From positions 1 to 64,000 of the forward strand of contig NZ_JADKYP010000038.1 in assembly GCF_015354405.1 (NCBI RefSeq): DNA of 64,000 nt, written 5' to 3'. The notes under the pieces were generated by a model. That model was given only the letters and a program-made list of their open reading frames with translations. It made no database searches and was not told the DNA's origin. How positions within the stretch are numbered: the stretch's first letter is position 1; each line of letters begins with the position of its first letter. A program made the translations under genes and the position numbers. This DNA comes from Nocardia sp. BSTN01 (lineage in GTDB: Bacteria; Actinomycetota; Actinomycetes; Mycobacteriales; Mycobacteriaceae). Positions 1 to 56,509 of this stretch are shown one piece after another.

Positions 1-3000
1 TTGTGGGACGGGGAACCCCCGCCGAAGGCGACGTCGGTACTGCAGGTGCACGTCCACAACCTGCGGCGGGTGTTCGAACCCGAACGTCCCGCCCGCGCGC
101 CGGCGACGGTGGTGGTATCGGAGGGCCTCGGTTACGCGCTGCGGTTGCGCGACACCGAAGTCGACGCCTGGCAGTTCGAATCGCTGCTGCACGAATACCT
201 GCAGGTCAGCAGCGGTGCCCATGCCCCCGAGGCGGCCACCCGCACCCGCATGCTGGATATCGCACTGGCCTGCTGGAACGGACGCGCGCTGGAGAGTTTC
301 GCCGATTGCGGCTGGGCGGCGGCCGAGGCGGCCCGGCTGACGGATCTGTATCTGACCGCCGGTGAATTGCGCGCCCAGGCCGCGCTGGAACTCGGCCGCA
401 CCACCGAGGTGATCAGCGGCCTGCGGCGCACCGTCGAGGACCGGCCCGACCGCGAGGAGAGTGTGCGGCTGCTCGCCCTCGCGCAATATCGACTGGGGCA
501 GCAGACGGAAGCGCTGGCCACGCTGCGGCGCACGGCGGAATTCCTCACCCGGGAAATGGGGCTGGATCCGGGACAACGCATTCAGGAGTTGGAGACCGCG
601 ATCCTCAACCAGGCGGTCCCGGTGCTCGACTCCACCGTGCCGACCGCGCCCATCGCCGTGCGCGCCGACCTCGTGCGTGACATCACGCGCTCACCGACCG
701 AGCCTGGCGAGCGAGCCGCAACCACGACGGCACCCGGATATCCGGTGCAGCGCAAGATCGTCCTCGAAGCCGCCTGCGAGGCCGCCGAACACGGCGCCCG
801 GGTGGTGTGGGTCTGCGGCGGCGCGGGTTTCGGCAAGTCCACCCTCACCGAGGCCGTCGCCGCCGAATTGCGCCGCCGCGACTGGGTGGTCGCGACCGGA
901 CGCTGCCCGGAGGTCGACGGAGCGCCACAGGCATGGGTGTGGGCGGAGGTCGCCGCGCGATTCGGCGCCGATCTGACCTCGCGGCCGGTGCTCGGTGGGG
1001 CATTCGAGATCTCGCGGGTGATCGCCGACCGGTGCCGGAAAGCGGTCGCCGACGGTCCGGTCGCGTTGATTCTGGAGGATCTGCACCGGGCCGACGAGGC
1101 CACGCTGCAGATCCTGCGCCAAGCCATGGCATGGCTGCACGATCAGCCGCTGCTGGTCATCGCCACCCTGCGCGAGGCGGAGGCGCCGCCGCCGGTGCGC
1201 GCGGCCGTGGCCGCCCTGGCCGACCCGACCGCCGCCCACATCGAGCTCACCGGCGTCGATCTGGACGGGACCTGCGCCATCGCGCGCGCCGCCGGATTGT
1301 CCGGGCTCGATACCGATCTGCTGGCGCTGCTGCACGAACGCACCGGCGGTAATCCGCTGTTCCTGCGCGAACTCACCGCCGCGATGGCGGTGGGCGGCGA
1401 CGTCCACGCGCTGCCGCCGAGCACCCGAGGTGTGATCGAACAACAACTGGCGCGGATGCCGGATCCGGTCCGCGAGGTCCTGGAGTACGCGGCCGTCTGC
1501 GGTGAGCGGGTGGAACCGGCGACGCTGGTGGCGTTGACCGGACGATCCGAGCACGAGATCGTCGACCTGGTCGGCACCGCCGAGGTGGCACGGCTGGTGA
1601 TCATCGATCCCGCGGGCCGGATCATGTTCGCGCACCCGCTGATACGTGACACCGCCTACGCGGGGATCGCGCAACTGCGGCGGACCCGGATGCATCAGGA
1701 GGTGCTGGCGCTGTTGAGCGGGTGCCGGCCCGACGACACCCGGGCCGTGGAGGTGCTGGCCCACCACGCCGTGCGCGCGGCCACGGCGAGTACCGCCGAT
1801 TCCGCGGTCGACTACATCACGACCGCGGCGCGGCACTGTGTCGATCGCGGGATGCGCGCGGACGCGGCGCCGCTGTGGCGCACGGTGATCGAATTGCGGC
1901 GCCTGGCCGGGCACGAGGACGAGGACGCCCCGGCCGCGGACCGGATCGCCTGTGTGGACGCCTACTGTGAACTGGTCACCGCCTCCGCGTACGCGGGACG
2001 AATCGTCGCGGCCCGCGACGCCCGAGAACAGGCGCTGCGACTGGCCACCGCACTGGGCGACGGGGAGTTGGTGGTGCGCGCGCTGACCAGTTGGCGGGCC
2101 CCGGTGGTCTGGGCGATGCGGGACTGGAGATGGACGAATCCGCGGCTGCGGCGGGCCCTCGCGGTGGCGTCGGCGCGCGACCAGCCGGTGGCGACCCAGG
2201 CACGCCTGCTGATCACGGCGGTCTTCGAAGCCAGCCCCGCCGCGCACCGGCTCGCCCACACCCGCGCCCTCGCCGCGGTGAAATTGGCACGCAGCACCGG
2301 CGACGCCGAATTGCAGTGCATGGCGTTGAACGCGCTGACCCATCTCGTCTTGGACGGACACTCCGGCGACGGCCTGGGGTATTGGACCGCCGAGCTGGAG
2401 CGCATCGCGACCGCCGCCGATCTACCCCAATATCGTGCTCTCGCACACTATTTGCACTTCCGCACCGCCTGCCGCAACGTCGACCTGATCGAGGCCGGAC
2501 GGCAGGCGGCGCTGGCCCTGGAGTTCGCGGCGACCGCGCAGGTGCGCCCGCTGGCGACGATCTTCGGCTACTTCCGCGCGGCCACCGAGATCCTGCGCGG
2601 CGACATCTCCCGGGCGGCGCACTACTTCGACGAAAGCATCTCGGCGGCAAGAGATTCCGGCTTCCCACACGGCGACGAGGCCGCCCTGATCGCGCTGCTA
2701 CCGCTCGGCTGGGCGCGCCGGGATCTCTCCCTCGCCGCGGACGCCCTCGCCGATATCGAAGCCGCCCTGCCCGGCATGCTCACCCAGATCTACATCGTCG
2801 CCCTCCTCGACGCCGGCGAACGCGCCGAAGCCACCGCCCTGTTCCACCACGGCTCCGAGGTCGACGAGCATTTCTACCCCGTCCTGATGCGAGCCCACCG
2901 CGCCCGCGCGGCCATCGCGCTCGGCTCGACCGCCGATTGCGCCGAACTGTATCGCCGCCTCCTCCCCGCCGCCGGCACCGTCGCCGGCCTCGAAACCGGT

Positions 3001-3192
3001 TTCACCCCACTGGATCCGGTGGACGAGATCCTCGCCGACCTGGCGGCAGCGTGCGGAGACGGCGTCACCGCCGCCAAGCACCGCGCCGCCGCCACCCGGC
3101 TCCGCGAGCGAATCCGCAAGCAGCTCAGATCAACTCAGCTGATGAACATCGATGCCGCCGGTGCGACCGCGAGGGATTTCCCGGCGTTCTGA
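1..3192 (+). CDS. AfsR/SARP-type regulator with AAA ATPase domain (5' end outside window)
   Basis: A transcriptional regulator cut by the window edge. The first ~30 residues (LWDGEPP..LQVHVHNLRRVF) are the end of an OmpR/SARP winged-helix DNA-binding domain. A bacterial transcriptional activator domain (BTAD) follows at about residues 48-205. Next is a STAND/AAA-like ATPase with Walker A GGAGFGKST at 273-281 and Walker B VALILEDLHRAD at 354-365. The last ~500 residues are Ala/Leu-rich helical repeats of TPR type. The TTG at base 1 lies inside the conserved winged helix, so the true start is upstream. The family (AfsR, large SARPs) usually activates nearby secondary-metabolite genes. Here the gene is convergent with the ArsR/SRPBCC pair and about 1.3 kb from the 3' end of the NRPS operon, so it could be a cluster regulator, but nothing in the sequence proves this. 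Confidence 0.88.
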   Translation: MWDGEPPPKATSVLQVHVHNLRRVFEPERPARAPATVVVSEGLGYALRLRDTEVDAWQFESLLHEYLQVSSGAHAPEAATRTRMLDIALACWNGRALESFADCGWAAAEAARLTDLYLTAGELRAQAALELGRTTEVISGLRRTVEDRPDREESVRLLALAQYRLGQQTEALATLRRTAEFLTREMGLDPGQRIQELETAILNQAVPVLDSTVPTAPIAVRADLVRDITRSPTEPGERAATTTAPGYPVQRKIVLEAACEAAEHGARVVWVCGGAGFGKSTLTEAVAAELRRRDWVVATGRCPEVDGAPQAWVWAEVAARFGADLTSRPVLGGAFEISRVIADRCRKAVADGPVALILEDLHRADEATLQILRQAMAWLHDQPLLVIATLREAEAPPPVRAAVAALADPTAAHIELTGVDLDGTCAIARAAGLSGLDTDLLALLHERTGGNPLFLRELTAAMAVGGDVHALPPSTRGVIEQQLARMPDPVREVLEYAAVCGERVEPATLVALTGRSEHEIVDLVGTAEVARLVIIDPAGRIMFAHPLIRDTAYAGIAQLRRTRMHQEVLALLSGCRPDDTRAVEVLAHHAVRAATASTADSAVDYITTAARHCVDRGMRADAAPLWRTVIELRRLAGHEDEDAPAADRIACVDAYCELVTASAYAGRIVAARDAREQALRLATALGDGELVVRALTSWRAPVVWAMRDWRWTNPRLRRALAVASARDQPVATQARLLITAVFEASPAAHRLAHTRALAAVKLARSTGDAELQCMALNALTHLVLDGHSGDGLGYWTAELERIATAADLPQYRALAHYLHFRTACRNVDLIEAGRQAALALEFAATAQVRPLATIFGYFRAATEILRGDISRAAHYFDESISAARDSGFPHGDEAALIALLPLGWARRDLSLAADALADIEAALPGMLTQIYIVALLDAGERAEATALFHHGSEVDEHFYPVLMRAHRARAAIALGSTADCAELYRRLLPAAGTVAGLETGFTPLDPVDEILADLAAACGDGVTAAKHRAAATRLRERIRKQLRSTQLMNIDAAGATARDFPAF

Positions 3193-3319
3193 GCAGCAGC
3201 ACACAGACGTTCACGGTCGGCCGGATACCAGCACACGACCGGCGCGAAGTAGATCAGCTTCAGCACTCGGCGAGGGTAGGACCCAGGCGCAGAGCGGATC
3301 TCGGATCAGCCGTACGCGC

Positions 3320-3721
3320 TCAACCGGTCGCCCGCTTCTGCCCGCCGTCGGCACCTCGGGCTCGGGATTCGGAATCCCGCGTCCGTTTGCCACGGGCGAT
3401 TTCGGTGGCGAGAGCGTCGAGAGGGTTCGCCAGGTGGTGCAGGGGGTCGAGCAGGGCGGTGAGCCAGGTTCGGGCGATCTCCACGCCGTCGGGGTCGAGG
3501 CGGTAGTACCGGCGGGTGCCTTCGGCGCGGACGGTGACCAAACCGGTGTCGCGCAAGGTTTTCAGGTGTTGCGAGACCGCGGGCTGGGAGATCGGGGTGG
3601 TGGCGCGGATCGACTCGACCAGGGCGCCGGCGGAGTGTTCGCCGGCGGCCAGGAGTTCGAGGATGTGGCGGCGAACGGGGTCGCCCAGTGCATCGAAGAT
3701 GCGGGCGGGTGGGGCGGTCAT
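3320..3721 (-). CDS. ArsR-family HTH repressor
   Basis: A 133-residue winged-helix protein of the ArsR/SmtB family. The N-terminal part (RIFDALGDPVRRHILELL) is the typical helix pair. The recognition helix is at about residues 44-57 (ISQPAVSQHLKTLR) and the beta-wing at 62-73 (VTVRAEGTRRYYRL). It has no cysteines, so a classical thiol metal sensor is unlikely. Its ATG overlaps the stop codon of the upstream SRPBCC gene by 4 bp (ATGA, 3718-3721), so the two are translationally coupled. ArsR/SRPBCC pairs are common in actinobacteria and the repressor normally controls its own operon. The 18-bp palindrome at 4392-4409 in front of the pair is the obvious operator candidate. The inducer cannot be read from the sequence. 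Confidence 0.9.
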   Translation of the reverse strand: MTAPPARIFDALGDPVRRHILELLAAGEHSAGALVESIRATTPISQPAVSQHLKTLRDTGLVTVRAEGTRRYYRLDPDGVEIARTWLTALLDPLHHLANPLDALATEIARGKRTRDSESRARGADGGQKRATG

Positions 3722-4377
3722 CGAGGTTCCGGGGTGTCCTCTGGTTCGGTGGTGTAGAAGGCGAAGGTTTGCTCGGCGGCGGCGCGGGCCGCGGCGGGGT
3801 CGTCACCGTCGGCGATCGCGGCCTCACCCCACGCCGTGGCGGCCGTGCGGATGAATGTACGGCCCTCCGGCGTGGTGTGCAGCGTGAGCGCGACGGTCGG
3901 ATCCACCGGCTCGCCGCTGTCCAGATGCATTCCCAGGCCGAGGAGGGCGAGGTCCCAGCCGACACCGACCGCACCGGGACCGAATTGCGTCCACATGGCC
4001 GGATCGATCGGCGCCTCGTGCTCGAGCTTCAGTTCGGTACCGTCGCCGGCCGGGCCGAGAGTGACTTCCAGCCAGGAGATCTGCGGGCCCATCTCCCAGG
4101 TGACGGCGAAGTGTTTCGGCGCGTCACAGTGTTCGACCACGCCGTTGGCGTTGCCCTCGAGCTGGTATCGGCCGCCGACCTCCAGTGAGCCGCTGATCGG
4201 CAGGAACCAGCGCGGAATGCGCTCGGGGTTGGTCAGCGCGTCCCACAGATCGGCCTGATCGGTGGGGTAGCTGCGGCGGGCGACGGCGATCCTGGTGGTC
4301 GCGCCGTCGCGGGAACCGGTGCGGACCTCGCGGGTGACGAGGCCGGCGAGGGCGGCGGGGTCGGAAAGCAAGGGCAT
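3718..4377 (-). CDS. SRPBCC / AHSA1-like domain protein
   Basis: A 219-residue protein of the START-like (SRPBCC, activator-of-Hsp90-ATPase-1-like) superfamily. It shows the usual pattern: ARRSYPTDQADLWDALTNPERIPRWFLP near the N terminus, GGRYQLEGNANGVVEHCDAPKHFAVTW as strand-rich core, and a long C-terminal helix region (AWGEAAIADG..). These proteins form a hydrophobic pocket for small ligands. In ArsR-linked pairs their substrate is usually unknown. The start is supported by an AAGGAGG ribosome site (4384-4390) six bases before the ATG. It is the first gene of a two-gene operon with the ArsR repressor. It is not obviously connected with the NRPS operon that ends just upstream. Confidence 0.87.
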   Translation of the reverse strand: MPLLSDPAALAGLVTREVRTGSRDGATTRIAVARRSYPTDQADLWDALTNPERIPRWFLPISGSLEVGGRYQLEGNANGVVEHCDAPKHFAVTWEMGPQISWLEVTLGPAGDGTELKLEHEAPIDPAMWTQFGPGAVGVGWDLALLGLGMHLDSGEPVDPTVALTLHTTPEGRTFIRTAATAWGEAAIADGDDPAAARAAAEQTFAFYTTEPEDTPEPR

Positions 4378-4391
4378 GGCATACCTCCTTC

Positions 4392-4409
4392 TATAAGTTG
4401 GAACTTATA
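4392..4409. promoter_or_regulatory. Perfect palindrome, likely ArsR operator
   Basis: TATAAGTTGGAACTTATA: two perfect 8-bp arms around a GG spacer, lying just upstream of the ribosome site of the SRPBCC gene. It is AT-rich in very GC-rich DNA. Size and position fit a dimeric ArsR repressor site over the promoter of the ArsR/SRPBCC operon. The palindrome is seen directly; the assignment to this repressor is inferred. Confidence 0.75.
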
Positions 4410-4503
4410 TTAGCAGATATCCACCGCCCCTGTGAGGAGGACGTGAACGCCGCGACGTACCGGGTGCAGGGGGGTTCGGAGGGCACGCCGCGGCGCGACG
4501 CAT

Positions 4504-4722
4504 TCAGTTGGCTTGCAGACGCATGGCCTCGATCAGCGATTTCGGGCGCATATCGGTCCAGTGCGATTCGACATAGTCGAGGCAGAGCCGACGCAGACAA
4601 GGACCGTGAGCGATCGTCCATCCGCTCGGCACGGCCGCGAACACCGGCCACAACGAGTGCTCGCCTTCATCGTTGGTCAGGACGTAGAACTCGGCGTCGT
4701 CATCGTCGAATGGGTTGCTCAT
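4504..4722 (-). CDS. MbtH-like protein
   Basis: A 72-residue MbtH-family protein, the normal size. Signature residues are present in order: NPFDDDDAEFYVLTNDEGEHSLWP, then VPSGWTIAHGPCLRRLCLDYVESHW, then TDMRPKSL. MbtH proteins bind the N-terminal subdomain of adenylation domains and are often needed for their folding and activity. The ATG at 4722 was chosen because the family begins a few residues before NPFDD; the longer frame upstream is Arg/Pro-rich and unlike the family. A weak GAAAGG ribosome site precedes it. It is the last gene of the NRPS operon, downstream of two tiny peptide genes, whereas many clusters have mbtH in front of the synthetase. It probably serves several of the 15 A domains. 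Confidence 0.95.
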   Translation of the reverse strand: MSNPFDDDDAEFYVLTNDEGEHSLWPVFAAVPSGWTIAHGPCLRRLCLDYVESHWTDMRPKSLIEAMRLQAN

Positions 4723-4782
4723 TCGAATACCTTTCGTGCGGAACTGTTTCCGGTGCGGCGGCGCCGCCACCGCGCCGGGGGT

Positions 4783-4813
4783 GGTGCGGGCCCGCGGTGT
4801 TCGAGCCCGCACC
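4783..4813 (-). promoter_or_regulatory. RNA hairpin upstream of mbtH
   Basis: GGTGCGGGC (4783-4791) and GCCCGCACC (4805-4813) form a perfect 9-bp inverted repeat with a 13-nt loop. It lies between the stop of the 31-residue peptide gene and mbtH. No U-tract follows in the direction of transcription, so it is more likely an mRNA processing or stability element, or a partial attenuator, than a full terminator. Confidence 0.4.
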
Positions 4814-4817
4814 GCGA

Positions 4818-4913
4818 TCAAGCGCCCGGTGTCACCGACACCGCCGATCCGGTGGAGAGCAGGTTCGCGAGGGCGGTGAAGATGCTGCCGAGGCCGGAGC
4901 TTCCGGTATCCAT
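4818..4913 (-). CDS. 31-residue hydrophobic peptide (tandem pair, distal copy)
   Basis: A 31-codon gene too short for usual gene finders. The peptide begins MDTGSSGLGSIFT and ends ALANLLSTGSAVSVTPGA. One hydrophobic helix (about residues 8-20) is followed by a Ser/Gly-rich tail. An AAAGGA ribosome site lies 10 bases before the ATG. The next gene upstream in the operon encodes a similar peptide; both start MD, carry a hydrophobic helix, and end LS(S/T)GS(A/S)(V/I)x(V/Y)TP. It lies between NRPS B and mbtH, in the same orientation. There is no cleavable signal, no Cys and no recognisable RiPP motif. I do not recognise the family. Very short acidic-start helical peptides in mycolic-acid bacteria include cell-wall channel peptides (PorA/PorH type), but the resemblance is only general. 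Confidence 0.6.
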   Translation of the reverse strand: MDTGSSGLGSIFTALANLLSTGSAVSVTPGA

Positions 4914-4941
4914 CAGTCGAAAATCCTTTGCTGGTGCGGGT

Positions 4942-5031
4942 TTACTTCGGGGTGTAGGCGATGCTGGAACCGGAGCTGAGGAAGCTCAGCACCTGAGTGA
5001 TGATCGCGGCGTAGTCGACAGTGCCGTCCAT
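4942..5031 (-). CDS. 29-residue hydrophobic peptide (tandem pair, proximal copy)
   Basis: A 29-codon gene directly after NRPS B (110-bp gap). The peptide begins MDGTVDYAAII and ends TQVLSFLSSGSSIAYTPK. A purine-rich ribosome site (GGAAGAAGGAAGAAAG) precedes the ATG, strong support for translation. The central stretch AAIITQVLSFL is hydrophobic and helix-prone, followed by a Ser/Gly turn and a TP end. It shares its start and C-terminal pattern with the 31-residue peptide 28 bp downstream, so the two look like tandem paralogues. Its place between the synthetase and mbtH suggests co-expression with the NRPS. The role is unknown: membrane or cell-envelope peptide, resistance or export helper, or NRPS partner are all open. 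Confidence 0.65.
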   Translation of the reverse strand: MDGTVDYAAIITQVLSFLSSGSSIAYTPK

Positions 5032-5141
5032 ACTTTCTTCCTTCTTCCTTTCACGGTCGCGAACCGCGGACGCCGGACCGGCGCCCGAGGGCCGCACGGA
5101 ACCTGATCGGCTCCGGGCTGATGAGGCGACAAGCGATGCGG

Positions 5142-54541
<49,400 letters not shown>

Positions 54542-54546
54542 CAGAG

Positions 54547-54553
54547 CCTCCTC
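54547..54553 (-). promoter_or_regulatory. Ribosome binding site deciding the NRPS A start
   Basis: GAGGAGG on the minus strand, five bases before the GTG at 54541. It is the strongest Shine-Dalgarno match near the 5' end and places the start 41 codons inside the longest frame. Confidence 0.75.
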
Positions 54554-54660
54554 GATTGACGAAATACCCAGCGTCCGAACGCTTTTCGGGCAGCACGAAA
54601 TAAGCCCCGGGCACCGCGCGACGACGCGGACCTGGCTTTGCCACGGTTGGTTCGGCGAAT

Positions 54661-54685
54661 ACACCTCACGCGATCGCGAAGGTGT
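54661..54685. promoter_or_regulatory. Symmetric inverted repeat in the NRPS A leader
   Basis: ACACCT (54661-54666) and AGGTGT (54680-54685) flank a 10-bp palindrome CGCGATCGCG (54669-54678). It lies 120 bp upstream of the proposed NRPS A start and covers the alternative ATG at 54664. It could be an operator or an RNA stem-loop in the 5' UTR. Confidence 0.5.
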
Positions 54686-54708
54686 GAAAGAGCGAAATGG
54701 TTTGTGTC

Positions 54709-54807
54709 TCAGTAATTTCGGTGAACCGGTGCGGTCACCAACTCATCCTCGAACTCGACTTCCTCCAACATCGCGGCCCCGAGCTCCCGCGGCCTCATCT
54801 CCTGCAT
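54709..54807 (-). CDS. Possible 32-residue leader peptide upstream of NRPS A
   Basis: An ATG-TGA frame of 32 codons. The peptide begins [16 protein letters not shown], continues with an acidic stretch (VEFEDE) and ends [10 protein letters not shown]. It lies 168 bp upstream of the NRPS A start in the same direction. There is no convincing ribosome site for the first ATG, whose codon lies within the arm of a 14-bp hairpin; internal ATGs exist at codons 4 and 13. It may be a translated leader controlled by the hairpin, a small unrelated peptide, or chance. I do not recognise the sequence. Confidence 0.35.
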   Translation of the reverse strand: MQEMRPRELGAAMLEEVEFEDELVTAPVHRNY

Positions 54808-54838
54808 CGGCCGGTGGCGACTCGCGCCACCGATGCAG
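54802..54838 (-). promoter_or_regulatory. Hairpin covering the leader ORF start
   Basis: CTGCATC (54802-54808) pairs with GATGCAG (54832-54838), and GGTGGCG (54813-54819) with CGCCACC (54825-54831), leaving a GGCC bulge and a 5-nt loop: 14 base pairs in all. On the transcript the distal arm contains the AUG of the 32-aa frame. No U-run follows, so it is not a classical terminator. A translational switch or transcript stabiliser is possible. Confidence 0.5.
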
Positions 54839-54988
54839 CGAACACTAGGCCGAAGACTAATAAAAAGGAATGAGATCCTTCAAAAAAACTCGGACTAGCG
54901 TCCAATTCGGTCGATATCCGAGCAGAGATGTGCCCGAAACCACACTGTGACCTGTTTGTGTGAGTCAGGACACTTTCAGACGCGGAGC

Positions 54989-56362
54989 CTACGAGCCGAA
55001 ACGTTGCATCTGCGTTGCATCGGCGCCCATCCGCCGGTCGAGCACCCGAATTTTGGCCTCGATCTGGGCATACAGGGCAGAATCGCGATCCGCCGTGGCT
55101 CGATAGGCCACCCACGCGGCGGCATCGTCACGGCCCTCGGCGCCCGAGGTCCACCGGCTCAGCACGGCGGCGTCACCGGAACGTAACACCGCGGTCCGCA
55201 GCCGCACCCGCAATTCATCGCGGATGTCTATAACTCCGGGAGCGGTCGAACGGGGCAGCACCGGTCCGGTGTAATGGCGGACCGCACTGTGCACGTCCCC
55301 CGAATCCAGCGCCGCGCGCAGCGCCTCCACATCCGTGGACACCGGCACCCGCAGCCGATAGGGCCGCGAGCCGAAGACGTCGGGGCCGACCACCGAGCGC
55401 AGCCGCGACATGGCGGCCCGGATGGTGGCGTTGTCGAGGTCGGTGTCGTCGAGCAGCAGCGCCAGATGATCGGCGGACAGCCCCTCTCCGTGTTCGGCCA
55501 GCAACAGCAGGATCTCGGCATGCCGCTGCGACAACGCGATGCGCTCCCCGTCGACCGACAGCTGCGGCTGACCCAGACCCAGCACCTCCAGCGCCAACCG
55601 GCCGGCGGTCCGCGGCGGCGACGAATGATCCACGGGCGCACGACGATCCGCGCCGCGCTGTTCGGTGCGCACGGCCGCCAGCACCAGGTCCATCTCCGCC
55701 GCGGTCGCGGCCGCCTTCACCAGCGCCAGAATCTCCGGGCGGGCGACGCGCACGCCGCCGGCGATCATCAGCACGCCGACCAACCGGCCGTCCGGATCGT
55801 GCACGGGCGCGGCCGCTCCCGTGAGCTGATGCATCCGGTGCAGGAAATGTTCCGGGCCGTGGATCCAGGTGGCGCGGCCGGTTCGGACCACCAGTCCGAC
55901 CGCATTCGTCCCGATGCGGCGTTCGGACAGATCGTCGCCCTCGCGCAGGCCGACCTCGGCGGCGGCCTCGACCCGGTCGGGGTTGCCGTGTACCGAGAGC
56001 ACCCGGCCGAACTGGTCGGCGACGACCACGATCAGCCCGATGCCGGTGGCGTCCTGCAGCAGCAACTTGTCGACCAGTGGCATCACCGCGGCAATCGGAT
56101 GGTTGTCGCGGTAGCGCTGCAGATCGGCGCCGCGCAGACCGCGGCCGTCGAGTACGTCCATGGGATCGACCCCGCCGCGCACACTGCGCAGCCAGGACTC
56201 CAGAACCAGCGGCCGCAGCAATCCGGGCAGCTGATTGAGCTGATCACCCCCGACACTGAGGTAACCGTGGGCCTGAGCGGCATAGGCTTCCAGCGCACCG
56301 AGCTGCGTCCCGGGCTCGACCCTGCCCTCGGGACGGTTATCGCCTGTGAGATTGCTGACCAT
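54989..56362 (-). CDS. GAF-domain sensor/winged-helix transcriptional regulator
   Basis: A 457-residue regulator. The N-terminal half resembles the sensor part of AcoR-type activators: LVLESWLRS, a GAF fold (GIGLIVVVADQFGRVLSVHG), RRIGTNAVGLVVRTG, then HGPEHFLHRMHQLTGAAAPVHDPDGRLVG. No sigma-54 ATPase follows. The C-terminal half has a winged-helix region (LSQRHAEILLLLAEHGEGLS..ATIRAAMSRLRSVVG) and a helical tail, reminiscent of SARP-type output. The ATG at 56362 with a GAAAGG site was chosen over the GTG eight codons upstream. It lies on the same strand 447 bp upstream of NRPS A, so it is a candidate activator of the operon. Relatives often regulate alcohol or ketone metabolism, so a link with mftF next to it is equally possible. 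Confidence 0.8.
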   Translation of the reverse strand: MVSNLTGDNRPEGRVEPGTQLGALEAYAAQAHGYLSVGGDQLNQLPGLLRPLVLESWLRSVRGGVDPMDVLDGRGLRGADLQRYRDNHPIAAVMPLVDKLLLQDATGIGLIVVVADQFGRVLSVHGNPDRVEAAAEVGLREGDDLSERRIGTNAVGLVVRTGRATWIHGPEHFLHRMHQLTGAAAPVHDPDGRLVGVLMIAGGVRVARPEILALVKAAATAAEMDLVLAAVRTEQRGADRRAPVDHSSPPRTAGRLALEVLGLGQPQLSVDGERIALSQRHAEILLLLAEHGEGLSADHLALLLDDTDLDNATIRAAMSRLRSVVGPDVFGSRPYRLRVPVSTDVEALRAALDSGDVHSAVRHYTGPVLPRSTAPGVIDIRDELRVRLRTAVLRSGDAAVLSRWTSGAEGRDDAAAWVAYRATADRDSALYAQIEAKIRVLDRRMGADATQMQRFGS

Positions 56363-56438
56363 TTGCCTTTCTTTCCCGTCCCACACTGTACCGGCGGGTC
56401 AGGAAGGGCATGGGCGAAGCATACGGTTTGTCCGACAG

Positions 56439-56502
56439 GTCACATCGGCACCGGATCACGGCGAAATGTGAGGTAGACGGCATATCGGGGCCACATGTGA
56501 CC
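56439..56502. promoter_or_regulatory. Repeated TGTGA-type motif upstream of the GAF regulator
   Basis: GGTCACAT (56439-56446), ATGTGAGG (56466-56473) and ATGTGACC (56495-56502), the last within CACATGTG (56492-56499). First and last are exact reverse complements. They sit in the 147-bp gap in front of the regulator gene, and TGTGACC recurs before NRPS A. Candidate binding sites for a dimeric regulator, perhaps the GAF protein itself. Confidence 0.45.
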
Positions 56503-56509
56503 CCCGCCA

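Larger units (their letters stand above)
54542..54988. other. Intergenic leader/promoter region of the NRPS operon
   Basis: 447 bp between the GAF regulator stop and NRPS A. Besides the leader ORF, hairpin and inverted repeat, it holds an AT-rich island at 54855-54893 (A and T runs around AAGGA-N6-TCCTT, 54865-54880). This may be a weak terminator for the regulator gene or part of the NRPS promoter. A TGTGACC motif is at 54946-54952. No clear -35/-10 pair could be fixed. Confidence 0.5.

Noticed and set aside
691-2361. 556-aa open frame opposite the AfsR-type regulator
   Set aside because: Gln/Arg/His-rich shadow; the + strand has Walker motifs in the right order.
4398-4979. + strand frame with GAGGAGG just before a GTG at 4443
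   Set aside because: Spacing to the GTG is only two bases and the frame runs antisense through mbtH and the small peptide genes.
54795-55115. 106-aa frame in the NRPS leader
   Set aside because: Overlaps the end of the GAF regulator in another frame and has no family resemblance or ribosome site.
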